The notes below the pieces were generated by a model. It saw only the letters and a program-made list of their open reading frames with translations, had not been told where the DNA came from and made no database searches. Of a stretch of 64,000 bases of DNA, positions 50,607 through 63,359 are shown one piece after another. This DNA comes from Hetaerina americana. Taxonomy: Eukaryota; Arthropoda; Insecta; Odonata; Calopterygidae. How positions within the stretch are numbered: position 1 is the first letter of the stretch; each line of letters opens with the position of its first letter. The translations under genes and the position numbers were made by a program. The stretch covers positions 62,001 through 126,000 of the forward strand of contig JAKTNV010000078.1 of NCBI GenBank assembly GCA_022747635.1. Direction: 5' to 3'.

Positions 50607-52149
50607 ATGTTAGCTCAATTAAATCAGTAGTCTCGGTAGACAATTTTTAAAGAAATATTATGTATACTCAAGATGAAAAAGAAACTTGACTAAAACACAA
50701 GCACACATTGATTACTGAGCCCATCGCTATTCACCAATCATTAAAATAATTTCTTCAACCGTACATAAATTCTCTTGGGGTGCATGATAGCACCGGATAA
50801 ACTTGAGTATAGATATAAAGAGTTATTTTATTCATTGTTAAAAAAATTGAACTTTAATTGATACAGTATTGGGACTAATAAATATCAATATTTCAATTGT
50901 GTTTTGCATGCTATGATACTTGAACAACGGCATAAATCCAAGACAGGGTGGGATTTCGGGGAAATGATTGAAATATCACAACGTAAAAACAGTAAATATA
51001 ATCATTTAATACTTATCTAAAGACAGAGGGGGGTTCAGCATTTCGTAATGAGAGGCTAGTGCAGTTTGTATGTATGTCAGGGGCGCAGCCGGGATTCCTC
51101 AAGGGCGGATCGGAGAATGTTGGTAGGCAGCCTGCCTTCCTCATACTCATCACAACTCACACGAAAGAGCACAATGCGGCCATTATTTTCAGCACAAATG
51201 ATCACCATGTAATCAAGAAAAATATATATCGAAAGTAGACGCACATGTTTTTCAGTTCTCATCGAAAACTGAACCACAATCATTCTGCATTAGGTATTTG
51301 ATTAAAAGTTCATTGCGTATAGGCTACTGATTACTTTTATGACACCCACACAATGTTTCGTAAGTAAGCCTACGAGAGTCATATAGCACCAAATGCATGC
51401 AGTGGTCGCAAATAGCACGCTAAATTTTAAGTAATATTTAAAAAATAAAAGCGAAGAATAAATAAAAGACATAATGATTAAGAAACAAAAGCTGATGTAC
51501 CAATCAAAAATGCACGCATATTCATGTAAAAATTGCAAATAAAGATACATTTAATTTTTTCCAAATGAAAAATACGGTATATATGTATGCATCGCCTTTA
51601 ATAACGTACAAGGATGATGGGGATATGATAAGGAGATTCACGTTCATATAATTGTGCTACTTGATGCTCCTGCAACTACTTGTAATGACTTGGAGACCTA
51701 AATACAAATGGGATATATTTAAATGTACTAAGTTCTATTGAACCAATTGAAAAAAGAGTGACACTTTTGAAAGTTCTATCCCCTACTCATTCTTTGGTTC
51801 TCAATCGTTTGGTAGGAATGGAATACGCTCAGGGCACTTAAAAGCACTCCTTAGTCCATGTTTTATCAGCCTCCGTTTCCACCAATTTTATTTTTACACT
51901 TAATGACTAACCTGCTCTTACGTCAGAAACCATACGAAACAAACAATTTGTATCTGCGCTTCCAAATGAGCTGCCCAAGATGACTCTATTCCTCGCTAAG
52001 TATTCTTTTTCCTTTCAAATCCATATATTTCACGATGAATAACTCATGAGCGGCAGGTTCCAAAATACGGGAACGGCAACAGGAAGCGGCTACTTTTGCC
52101 GTTAATGCTCGAGTTTTGCCACGGTAGCTTCTAAACAGAGAATTGAAAA
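50607..52149. other. Non-coding DNA, no gene recognised
   Basis: AT-rich, no recognisable content. Confidence 0.5.
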
Positions 52150-52521
52150 ATGCTCACATTACGCAACCCGAGCAAAGGCTGTGGTGGTTCAAGCGATGGT
52201 TCGGCGTGGGGGCGGGGGAATGGGAAGGGAGAAGTAGGGAGGTGGGAGGCTCGACCTCGACCTTGCGCCTCGGAGTTGGACCATGAAGGTGGCCTCCATC
52301 TTGCCTCCACTCCCTCAGCGCGCGCGTCTCACTTAGGTCTTCACCTCTCGATTCAAACCTTCTTCCTTTCTCGAACTCCGCTTTATTTTGTCACCCAACT
52401 CCACCCCTCCTTCGAAAGCTTACGAGCTCGAGAGTATCAGTCACAACAGTTGCAATTTTGGCGGGAAATATGGAAAAAAATGAGTGCATTTATTTGTCGC
52501 CAAAGTGACGCCGCCGAATGA
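52150..52521 (+). other. GC-rich patch with a 123-codon frame
   Basis: The plus-strand frame begins MLTLRNPSKGCGGSSDGSAWGRGNG; the Gly-rich start follows a G-rich tract. It contains no domain I recognise, and the frame drifts into ordinary AT-richer sequence before its stop. It might be an exon of an unknown gene or chance. Confidence 0.22.
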
Positions 52522-55103
52522 AGTGAAGTGGAGGCGGATGTGATGGGAAGGCGATCGTTCACCTCACCTCAACCGCTTTGAAAAATTTACTCGGGGAAAG
52601 GACTCGGTGAACCAGCCGCAACTCTGGTTGCACAAATTAATCATGATGTTGGTGACTAGTAGATTTTTGAGTAGGGAAGGGAAGAAGACAATTGTAATCC
52701 AACAATAAATTTACTATTTATCCACTCAGGATTCAACGTTTGCCAGAAAACTATATCTTTTTGCGGCTATCCTTCATTAATGATTTATTATACCAAGCTG
52801 CCAATTTAAGTTTATTATAAATACGTACATAATAAACCTCATTCCCATATTCCTTTGAGTAGATGGAGTTTTAAGGGGATTTTTTGTGTCTTTTTGAACT
52901 TGGCTTCACAACTTCCCCACAACTTCCTTCCACTTTGTAAAGGGAAAGAATAACCACATAAGAGTTAAAGCTTATTAACGTAATCTTGATAGTCTATTCA
53001 TATCTTAGACCAGTGACAATTAGGACTAGGAGAATTTATCTTAGAACAGGTACAATTCATAAGCATGTATTCTCTTACCCTTATGAAGAGTAATTATGGA
53101 AGGTCATAACAATGAAACAGACTATTTTCTCTGTATAATGAATCTGATTTAATTTTCCATTTCAATCGAGAGCTTCGGTCAAATGGATCGCCGGAGTCAA
53201 AGCCCCTACCCTCCTGTTCACAACGTGCCCGAATCCCTCTGCCAACAACGCTACCCTCTCAATTAATTCTCAAAAATTCTACGCCACTCCTAACTCCTGT
53301 AAGATGGCCCAAGTAATTATCAATAATTGCTGCTTACACACTGTATGCTACTCGCTTAAGAATCTTTGACACTCGTCCGTAATCACACGGCACTCAAGGC
53401 CTTCCCAGGTATGCTTCTTATTTAAAAAAATGTGCGTGAGCAAGAATGGCCATGCATTGCTACACGAAATAACCGCCTGTCGACAGATTGGGTTTCCGAA
53501 ACAAGCATGCAATGGTATATGACGACATGTTGGGCAGGGATACAGTCAAAAAAGGTTGAGCATTTTATTCATTCCTAGATTTCCGCCAAATTTGAGTGTT
53601 TTTAGAAAGTGCCAGTTTAAACTTTGCAGCCACCTTATTTCACCGTGCATTGAAGTTGGTTCTTTTGACACCCGTGACGGTTTATTACGTGTCGTTTCTC
53701 GCAGGATATTGCGTGCGAGGCGCTTAAAACACTCTCCCCCCCGTCGATCTCTTTACTGCCTCCCTTCTTCGCCTGCCTCGCCACCTCCGCTCTATTTTTT
53801 TCTTCCTGCCATCCTCCTCGCTTTTCCTTACCAAATATAAGTTTTTCCCCCACTCACTTCGCACGACGCTCACCTTTCTTTTTCCACTGTCCCTTCCCAG
53901 GCTCAATCTCTAACTCCGTCTCATCATCCCACAGGACATGCTGTATTCCTTCTCCTTCACAACAGTCTTCCATCCTCGCTCACATCCATCATATCCATTT
54001 TCTACGGCTCAACCTCTCCCCTCCTCCTATACTCTTCAATAACTTCAGCGCCAACGACCTCCCTTTCAACCTCCCCATCCCGTCCGCCTCACTCGTACAT
54101 TACCTGCGGGGACGTCGACAACCGACGAAAATATTCTACGAAGGATTGTACTATTCCCCACTCGTGTCGTTCCCATGATCCTCAGCAGGTTCTCGGGGTA
54201 TCGACCGACGCGACGCTCGACTTGTTCCGATGGGAAGCTTTCGGAAGACTTTAATATAGATAAATGACATATTCTTTTGGTCCATAACCATTCTGCACAA
54301 ATGTTCGCAGTTGTCATCGAAGGCTTCACAGAAAATTATTCCTCTGTCTTTGGCCCGCTATCATTTTTTCATCCATTTATCCCAGATCTTCTAAGTCAGA
54401 ATTGGCTTATTTTTTAGCTAAAAGTATATATGACCCTGGATCTTACTACCTGACGTCACGTAATTGAAGGCGGCTTCAGCCGCAACCGCGGCTGAGGTCT
54501 AACAGTTTAGATGAAGTGTACTGCAGTAATTGATTGAAAGTAGATATTGAAGTAGCTCAGCACCACCTCGTGAAACCAATTTTTGATATGACACAATTTA
54601 AAAATTTCTGGAAATTTTATTATCCTTGATAGTTATGCCTAGATATATAAGGGACCATTATGTCTCAATTTCGCCCAAATAAAGGCCTCAATCTATCTAT
54701 CTAGACATTCAAAATGGGAGTCTGTTAATAACATATATAGTATGTTTATTTCAAATTTTTTCTTCATTCAATTATGAGAAGGTTGGATTTTAAATTTAGA
54801 CTGATTATTAACCTCGATTCTAAATGTACTGAAAATGACTAACACTTTTCCACGATGAGAGCACAGTAATTACTTCAACGTTGCTACATTTTATTGATAA
54901 TTTAAGAAATAAAATTTTGGAGAAACGGCTGTGTGCAGTATATTTTCATGCGATAAGAATTCCACTGAGCTAAGCGTGCTTCGCGAAATTAAAAACGTGA
55001 TTCTAATTTTACTAAAAATCGTACCAAACTTTTTCTTTCTACAAAATGTTATCCGAATGAAACCATAAGATGCTATTTTGTTTATTTTCCGCTGTAGTAT
55101 CTG

Positions 55104-55105
<2 letters not shown>
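52522..55105. other. Non-coding DNA with pyrimidine-rich patch
   Basis: No recognised gene. The plus strand at 53730-54110 is strongly pyrimidine-rich. A perfect TGACGTCA occurs at 54451-54458, and 18 bp further on TCAGCCGC-AACC-GCGGCTGA forms an 8-bp GC-rich hairpin (54476-54495). Confidence 0.5.

Positions 55106-55175
<70 letters not shown>
55106..55175. repeat. (AT)35 microsatellite
   Basis: Seventy uninterrupted bases, the longest dinucleotide array in the window. Confidence 0.97.
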
Positions 55176-55178
<3 letters not shown>

Positions 55179-55250
55179 TTCGTCGAAGTAACACAGAAGT
55201 GTTGAATAAAAAACTTGGGCAGCAACAAACAATATAAGAACACATAAAAA

Positions 55251-55374
55251 GAAATGAAATAATTTACTTTGTTACTCTACACACTTTATGACCTGATGAT
55301 GACGTTCAACGTCGAAACCTGGGTCGTGTTTTTTTAAATAAAGTGTGTGGAATTACAAAGTAAACTATTTCATT
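55251..55374. repeat. Inverted repeat enclosing the ribozyme-like motif
   Basis: Left arm 55253-55289 and right arm 55338-55374 are reverse complements over 37 bp with four mismatches (inner ends ACACTTTAT / ATAAAGTGT). The loop between them holds the complete hammerhead-like motif. In a type I hammerhead the two strands of helix I flank the core exactly in this way, so the arms could be an extended helix I. Confidence 0.8.
55293..55326 (+). ncRNA. Hammerhead ribozyme-like motif, all core blocks present
   Basis: In order: CTGATGA (55293-55299, perfect consensus); one extra T (55300); helix II GACGT/ACGTC with loop TCA (55301-55313, perfect 5 bp); GAA plus A (55314-55317); CCTGGG giving a 2-3 bp helix III; T (55324) pairing with the A of GAAA; and C (55325), making a GTC cleavage context. 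The next bases G and T (55326-55327) can pair with C and A directly before CTGATGA (55292, 55291), starting helix I, which resumes after an internal loop in the 37-bp inverted repeat. Departures from consensus are the single inserted T and the very short helix III. The insertion has a natural precedent in a viroid hammerhead, and short helix III is typical of the type I ribozymes of Penelope-like retroelements. Self-cleavage is predicted at 55325/55326 but untested. Confidence 0.55.
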
Positions 55375-55438
55375 GCATTTCAATATGTTATGCAAATTCT
55401 GTAAAGTTACGCCTGAGACAACAAATTTTACATAAAAA

Positions 55439-55513
55439 GAACACTTACACGTTATTTCTTGATAATTTCGAAGGAATTCTGCCCCGTCTTCATCGGAAGA
55501 AACAGAAGTACTG

Positions 55514-55520
<7 letters not shown>
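55439..55520 (-). repeat. Second copy of the repeat at 38.55 kb
   Basis: Shares GAACACT-ACACGTTATTTCTTGAT and the following hairpin region with 38545-38619, and like it runs into TA-rich sequence on the right. It lies 65 bp right of the inverted repeat holding the better ribozyme-like motif. Confidence 0.7.
55465..55496 (-). ncRNA. Hammerhead-like hairpin core, degenerate
   Basis: Minus strand: CCGATGA (55496-55490; one change from CTGATGA), one A, a 5-bp stem GACGG/CCTTC with a C-T mismatch and loop GGGCAGAATT-like, then GAAAT. It complements the 38.57-kb copy: here the CTGATGA box is better preserved and the stem worse. No GTC at the expected place. Confidence 0.3.

Positions 55521-55570
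<50 letters not shown>
55514..55570. repeat. Imperfect (TA)n array
   Basis: About 57 bases of TA units with C interruptions near each end (positions 55521 and 55567). Confidence 0.95.
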
Positions 55571-57413
55571 CATGTTTCGTTACACTTGAGATTCCTTAGC
55601 TTTAATGTCTGCTTTTGAGGATGGTTACGTTCAAAACCTTGTATGAAGAGGCTGTCAATGACGATGATTATTTGTGATCGTCAGGTTTTTAAAAATTTTA
55701 CAAGGATAAATTCCATTTTAAAGTAAGCCTAAAATAGAGCAAATTCATGCAAGAGTTTGGTGCCCTTTATTTCAATTTGCTGCGGGCGTCAGTTTCTTTT
55801 CTGCGCCCGGTCCAGTTTTCTCGTTGACGCATTTGATTTCAAATGCGAATTAAAAGACAATCAGTTTTTTAGCATCCGACCATGTCTGTTAACGGGTACT
55901 TACTTCCATTTTCAGTCATGGGATCGAGTTCAAAATAATCACATGAAATATTAGATAACTTTTTTATGAACGTCATAGAGATACTAATAATTGAGGGTTA
56001 TGTTTTTTCTTTATTTAGATGCCCACGATCAAAGTTGGAACGTGCTTAATTTTTTCTGAACAACCCATGTGCAGTTTGAGTAAGGAATATTCGTTAGAAA
56101 ATTAACAAAAATATTTTGTTTCTAAGTGATTTTTAAATGTGGCAAATTCGAGCTCTGTGTGCTCTTTCGATCAAATGAAAGTAGATACTCGTACAAGGAG
56201 ATGCCAGGTAGACTCTTGGATATGTGGAAGAATCAACTTCAAGGCGGTTTCAAAGCTATTGCATTTATAGGGACAAAGCGACACGCAAAAAAGTCAGGGC
56301 GGCTGTCTCCCGTGGAGCCTATACACGTAGGATCAAACCGCATTGAGGAGAATATTTTCGTTTCAAATAACAATGCCTCAGGATATTTAAGACCAAGAAA
56401 TCCGCCGATAAACTTCGATTTTTCTTTAAAAGTATTTTATTAATTTATTCTACTTACTATTAAGTGTTGATCAGATTAAAAATTATTGATAACTAAGTGA
56501 TATATCCAACTGGTTTTATGATAACGTAAAAATCAGAATTCGCTGGGAGGTCTTATATAAAAGTCATCGACTCCGTCCGACGATGCGAGAAAATCTTTCC
56601 AAGAACTATGGGGAGTGGGAATTTTAGGGCCATTTTGGGGAAGATATCGAGCGATTTTCGGCATTTTTCAAGCGTGATGCCAACAAAACATGAAAATTAA
56701 TGAGGCAGAGCGAAGAGGAATCACCCTCACGGACATGTCGTTGGAGACCTATCGAGCTATCTTTGACTGAACCTGGCTTTTTGTATCCGAACATTCAGCC
56801 TACTACCGAATGCAACCACGACCGCCTCTCCGCCGATTGCCGTCGCAATGCCCTTTATCGGTGTCGACGACGTGCGGCCATTTCATTCGTTTTTCCAGGA
56901 GATCCTGCCTTCCATACTGGCGGCGTTCTCTTGCGGCCTGCCTACTGTTTTCGCGCACAAATCACCACCGGGGAAAGATACGCACCGTCGTCGTTAGAAC
57001 TAGCTCATGCATAAAAACCAGTTTTAGCAAACCGTGCCGAGAATCACGATGAAAAGGATCGTAAATGTGGCTCTGTATATATGGTTGGTCCACGAAAAGG
57101 GTGGCAGATCGCAAGGAATACGTAGAATGGACCAATTGTCTCGAAGGATCTCACTTTGGGGATGAGCATTCCGCAGGGAAAAGGTAGGCACAAAAAATGC
57201 GACGAACTCCTAGTCGTATTGTTTTGGGATTCCTGGTCGAATATACCCGATGGTGTCAATAAAGGGGACGCATTAATTTAAAAATAGGTGAGGAGATATT
57301 AGAAAAAATAATTTTGCTAATTTCTTAGGTGGAATTTCCGCCACTCTTTGGTTTAAGCGGTTGCTATTTCATTCCTATTATTTCTTTAAATTTACTGGAC
57401 ATTAATATTATAT
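55571..57413. other. Non-coding DNA, no gene recognised
   Basis: Two frames on the plus strand (56126-56443, 105 codons; 56700-57014, 104 codons) have no domain I recognise. The latter lies in a GC-balanced patch with CpGs (56790-57010). Confidence 0.45.
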
Positions 57414-57423
57414 TTATATATAA

Positions 57424-57488
<65 letters not shown>
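57414..57488. repeat. Imperfect (TA)n array
   Basis: About 75 bases of TA with a few A, T and C interruptions in the left third. No ribozyme-like core was found beside this array. Confidence 0.95.
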
Positions 57489-57491
<3 letters not shown>

Positions 57492-58249
57492 TAATATGAA
57501 CGTTTTGAACAACCTTGGTTTGAAAGACGGCAACCGCGTAATGAGAAGTATCCCAATTTGAAGTTTCCTGGCACATATGTGAGGGAATACTTATTTTAGA
57601 AAAAAAATATGACAGGTTACGCGAATCGCCTCGAGTCATAAGAACCAAATTATCATATTATTTACTGGTAGAACTCTTAATGGTGGGGTATGCTACTCCA
57701 ATCACTTTTCCAAAAAAGAAATCCGTTTCGTTTTATGTCAGCCGTCCTAAAAATCAACTGATGAACGTAGGGAAACTGTAAGGCACTATTTTTTTATTAA
57801 TTTCATATCAGAACAAGAAAATGAGCAAGTCCTAAAATTTATTAAAATGTGTCTTTGAAAATGGTTTGAGAAATGGTACGTTTTCTTTAATGGTACATTA
57901 AAATTCATATTTTCATTCAGTGTTCGCATTGATTATTATATTTTTACCACTTCCTACCTGAAAATTGCCATAACTTAGTAGATGACTCAATATCTTTGGA
58001 TTAAACTCCATGCTTTGCCAAGCTGCTCGAATCGTTTGCATCAACATTTCTAGCTTATTACATCCAATAATTATTTTACACTGACACCTTTTCTCAATGA
58101 CCATGAAGATTCATATTATTTTAGAATCGAGCGGAAAAGATAGACAACAGCTCCCTGGGATAAAAGCATCAACATAATAATTAAAAACATAGCAACTACG
58201 ATCATGCAGATGCTTAGCCGCGACTTGGACTCGAGTTTTTACCCAGCGA
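57489..58249. other. Non-coding DNA, no gene recognised
   Basis: AT-rich; nothing recognisable. Confidence 0.5.
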
Positions 58250-58740
58250 TAGGGCACTTAATTAGTCTTACCCGTTCACGCGCCTTCCACTAACATCTCC
58301 GTCACAACCCGCCATAGGATTGTGGGTGGCTCTACAGAACTCCAAGCTTCTATTTTTCTCTCAACATTTCGAACTCCTCCGCGTTCATTCCACAGGTACC
58401 TTCATCTTTCACCACATTCCTCTCAAATTCTATTACTCGACCCTGAACGGCTGACGAGTAACTGAATGAAACAATAGTCCAGTTGAAACACCGGAATCCT
58501 CGTCTCCGCGGCAAAATCTTCTATGCATCCCTTCTCTTCTTTGGCGAATTATTTCAAGGACGAAACGAACGCTGACTCTAATGAACAATCCCTAAGTATA
58601 CTTTCGTCCTATTTGTGTATGCGAATCACCAAGCACCTCAAGCTCTTAAGCCGGTCAGTCTCACATTGTCCTGCTTTCTTAATGCGGTCTTCCTCTCCGT
58701 TTTGACGGATGCAGTCACACATACATAGAACTCTTTCCTA
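58250..58740 (-). pseudogene. Possible very degraded retroelement fragment
   Basis: On the minus strand, patches such as KKRRDA, RGFRCFN and EEFEML in related frames faintly recall the C-terminal region of LINE reverse transcriptases. The block LYGSETW is not visible and no stretch exceeds chance convincingly. The base composition (C and T rich on the plus strand) resembles the recognised fragments at 2.9 and 48.5 kb. I include it only as a candidate. Confidence 0.2.
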
Positions 58741-60918
58741 AGAGCTTTTAACATTCTTTGTTAAGTAACGCAACCAGTAATCTATCTGCTATCTAACTAA
58801 TTGACACGGGCTTAAGCCTAATTAAGTTCCCATTCTTTCACTAGCATATGCGAAACATTTTAATTGTAATATTTTTTTTTTAATTCACGCACAAATTAGG
58901 TGGCTGGTTTCTCTAAAGTAAGGAATGTATGACGAGAGACGCTGTAGAGACACTATACAGGCCCATCACCGGGAGAGTAAAATGGGTAAAGGATTATTAA
59001 AGGACAGCTTTAATATGGTTACATATTGTGCAGAGTTATGATGATTGGTTTCATACATTTTTTACTGACCGCTGAGAATTCGAAATGAGCGTCCTTAATA
59101 TACGCGAAGTTTTATTCAGTGCTAACAACATGATTTCTTTCTAATGGCAATAGATTTATTATATTTTTGAAACATTTCATGAATGTTGTTTGCTGTCTTA
59201 GTCACTCCCAGGAGGTAATGAAGTGCATTTTTTACAGACTTTCCAAGCCGGTAATGAAGTGTAATCTGGTCCTAAAACGCGACGCTGTTGTCAACTTATT
59301 TAAATGCGATTTTTGGTGTACATTGGTGACTAGCTAAGGGTGGAATATGATAGAAATTTCCTGCTGAGGAAAATATGGTGCGATTTCAAGCAATTTTCTC
59401 TTTTGCCTTACCGTTTAATTTGCGATGTCGGAGTGTATCCGTTATTTTGCCTGAGAAATGAGGGCCACCATTTTTTGGTAGGGTTGGTATGATTATCTTT
59501 GACACAGTTGTCAGTATGCGTACATTTTTTTCCTAAAAATGTCAATTTTCGAAGAAACTGGTTTACTAATAATCTGTAAGACCAAAATGGGAGAGAGTTA
59601 AATTTTTCTATTAGTGGATTTTTTTCCAAGCAATTTTGTTTTTATTTTGGCTGGATGAGTCATTGAATACATTTTTGAACCTCTGAATCAGTTGGAGGTG
59701 TGACCACTCATCCTACGCTAGGTATTGAATATTATTCAGAGTCTTCGGTCATCATGTTACCGCCTTAAACTTAATATTATTATTTTTATGACTAGTGAGA
59801 AAGATTATAATATTTCGGTTTATGTGCAGAAGTAAATTAATTTAATATAAATGAATTACTTAAAAAATAACTTTAGCCCTTAAACTCCTGATACTCTTGT
59901 TAATCGATGTATCGTTATTTTTCGTCCATTAGGTGTCTTTTTAGGCTCTACAAAGGATAATTATAAGGGGGGGGTGGAAACGCAATCAGGAAATGTCATT
60001 CAAACTTGATAGTTAACAGGCCTTTTAGGTGAAAACTTGTTATAGAATAATATTTCTCGATTTTAGTTCTCAAGTAATTTGATGGCTTATATATTATAAT
60101 TTTTATGTGCTTATCATGGCTGTTCGCAAAAAAGTATTTCACAATTTGGCCATTTAGGCGTTCCATTTTTCTTAACCTTTCATTCTCAGCTCAAACAAAA
60201 TATAGGTTTATAATATTCATTTAATACAAACTTCAATTCCGTTTGATTGGTATCCATCCCGTGGGTTTAAGCCTCAGGAGTAATTTTAGTCTTTTGTGAG
60301 AGTCCCAGCATGGGTTTTAAAATTCCTACATATAATTGCCACGATTTACATTTATTCAAGTATTTTTTAATGATGAAACACAATACCTTCGTATTTTTTT
60401 GACATTAAAAATTAAATTTTCTATGCAATCTCAAACTCTCGAGGCTTATTGGAGATGAGGTGTCACATGTAATTCGGAATTCGGATTCGGAATAGCACAT
60501 GTAATTACTTAGTGTCTTCATTCAAATACTTAATTATAAAGCTACATGGTACCCTGCAGGCCGCTGTTTTAATGTGTGGCGGGGGTGATAATACATTAAA
60601 CATGTAACTTCAAAAATTATTTTTCTCTATTATTAGTTACACGTATGCGTAAAATAATTCAAATAATGGTTCATGGTTGTCATGCCACTATTCGTTAGGT
60701 AAAAAGACGTTTTTAAAATGTAAAATGCGAATATTTCAATATTTTGTACATCATAAGATCATCAAATTTTCCGTTTGACTAAATCTTTTCAAAATAAATG
60801 AAAAATCTCGAAAACTTGGACAATGATAACCCTTTCATCTCCAGTTGGAGCCAATATATATCGGTTGCACGGGGATGCAGGCCGTTCGTGAGAATACCTC
60901 ATATTAATGTAAAGTTAT
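58741..60918. other. Non-coding DNA, no gene recognised
   Basis: AT-rich. A run of eight G occurs near 59969. CACATGTAATT occurs twice, 29 bp apart, near 60463-60505 with an internal GGAATTCGGATTCGGAA repeat, a tiny local duplication. Confidence 0.5.
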
Positions 60919-60940
60919 AAATATATATATATATATATAT
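60919..60940. repeat. (AT)11 microsatellite
   Basis: Twenty-two bases of AT; no ribozyme-like core next to it. Confidence 0.9.
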
Positions 60941-63359
60941 AATTATGCATTAATGTATATAAACACACACATACCGCTATATAACTATCTTCTGGAACTT
61001 GTGAGCAAGCTTAAACCAGGCATATATAAATCTCCATTTCTTTTAATTTAAGATAAAAATATTTGGCCATTTGTAACAATGCACTAGGAAAATGTTGCGG
61101 AGGCTAAGTGTCCACGGTAATTAGCCATTTTCAGAAGATTTTATTATAAGGAAAACATATTTTAATGCTGAAATTATTAACTGAAATATCATATTTTGAA
61201 ATAGTTTTCTCATTTTTACTTAGTCATATTTATTATTAAGTGGGAATATTTAATTTATTAGGAATTCAGTCTGAAGTAGATGTTGACCCAGAAATTTGTC
61301 TGTTTCATTTGTTATTCCTCAGGAAAACAATTTGTCCATCAAAATGTGGCCTTAAGAAGTTCTTACTTTTTTCATTCAATCGTTCGTTACTCTTCAGCTC
61401 AACTCTCTCAACCGAAAAATCGCCCACCTTTTCCTTGCTGCTCTATCTCCCAATCGTCCTTCTTTCTCACCCCATTTGCTGAGGTTTCCCTCAATGCGGG
61501 TTTCATAGGTCATGCCAGCAATCATTTCAGTTAATTTCTCTAAAATGGTTTGCCAACAACAGCCATTGTTATGAATATATGCTCAAAACGCATATTCAAT
61601 TGCATGTAACTTTTATTTCGTCGTCTCTTCATTACAGTCTATTGATTTGGTATGACGCTTGATGATACAGTCTTAAGTGAGAAGGGCCTGAAAAAAAGGC
61701 TTTGAGAGGTGCTCCAGAACGAAATCACTGATTGATTACATGTTCGAATGAATCTGGTTTATTTCAAACCGATGACCTAAGAAAATAAGAAAAAATTTAA
61801 CAGGTAATAATAAAATTGCTGATAGTAAAACGGGAGCATAACTTGCCAGAAACCCCATGAAATAATTAATTAGTTGCTTCAAACACTCTCATATCGTAAT
61901 ACCATAGATATTTGTTGTGCTCAAGTAGTAATGATAACACTCGATGAGGTAACGGCATCGTTTTTAAAGACACGCAATTATATTCAATTCGATGAGTTGT
62001 CGCAAAATAAATAGCTTTTATCAATAGAAAATAGAAAATAAACCGGCATCTTCAAATGTCCAGAAAATACTTTAAAAAATGAAACTTTGAATTTTCGTCC
62101 TCGATGGCATTTATTTCATAAGACAAGCCTGAGGAAATGAAGGAAGAGGAGGCAAAGGAATTCTTCGTGGGCAAAAAACATCCTAGTAGTGGAATGAGTC
62201 CACCTTTCGAAAAAGAGGGAAAAAAAACTATTGCCACTCTTTCCACGGTTCATGGATCGCACTCTGACGGCCGGCGCCGTAAATATATCCCAAATTGGCG
62301 ACTGTCCTTTATTTTTTGTCCTTTAAGGCTCTTTTCTTCTATCCTCTCTGTGTCTCTCGGCGAGACGTTCCAAAGACGGCCTCCTTTGTTTAAAACTCAC
62401 AATTGTGATCCGGAAACGGACTACTCTCCGTGAAGAAAACCTACCTTTTTAAGGAAAGGAGGCGTTTATTTTGCTCGAGTAAATCTTTACCCCTTCTCAT
62501 TCCGTCGATCATGCAACGCAAGTTTTTCTTGATCATCATGAATTATTATGTATATATCACTCATTACAACTGATTAATCGACGATTTTAACATGACATAA
62601 TTCGTATTTTACCACAATCCTCCACTTCAATAGTGGGACAGAAAGTACTTTATTAAGAGTAATTATATAACAAGGTTTTTCCCAGTTCACAAGGATTTAG
62701 TTTTACCAAAACAAGTGCAATCAAACAACTATCTCATCAGTTTTATTTATTTGCGGGTACAATGAGAATCTGAGTACTTGAGAATATGATTACTAGCTAC
62801 ATCAATAGAAGTGTCTTCAGGTAGCGCAATTGGTGAAACGAAAACCTATCAACGTCTTCTCCAAGCTGAAACTTACATGAATATTCCCGAAATGTAAAAT
62901 TATGAATGGATAAATATGAAAGTTTCTTTTATGTTAAATCAATTAAGGTTTATAGCATTTCTGGATAGCTATGAAATATTTTTCTCAATACTCAATTGTC
63001 ATCCGAATTTAACGGAGTAAAACCTGAAAATACTGCAATGAGTAAAAATCGAGCAGAACCATCCAAAATAATGGTTACTTCCCCATGCCATTTCCTGCTC
63101 CGAATAGGGCGAGAAAAAAGTAATATTTGCAGGATTAAGCTGTCAAAACATGTCGCATGACTGAGCAAAATTAATAAAACATTCGGTAGATCTCTTCCTA
63201 AGGCTTGCCAACATTACTCCAGCGCAGTAGATAGGGGTCTTCTGATCCCTATTCTAGCCCCGATGCCCACTATGGGACTTCACGATGATCGATTTACTTC
63301 GTCTGTAATATTTCGTTTTGAAATCTCTTCACGAAGAAATGAGGCATATATGCGGTGTG
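60941..63359. other. Non-coding DNA, no gene recognised
   Basis: Mostly AT-rich. A 98-codon plus-strand frame at 62137-62433 begins MKEEEAKEFFVGKKHPSSGMS and has no recognisable domain; the region 62260-62440 is slightly GC-richer. Confidence 0.45.
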
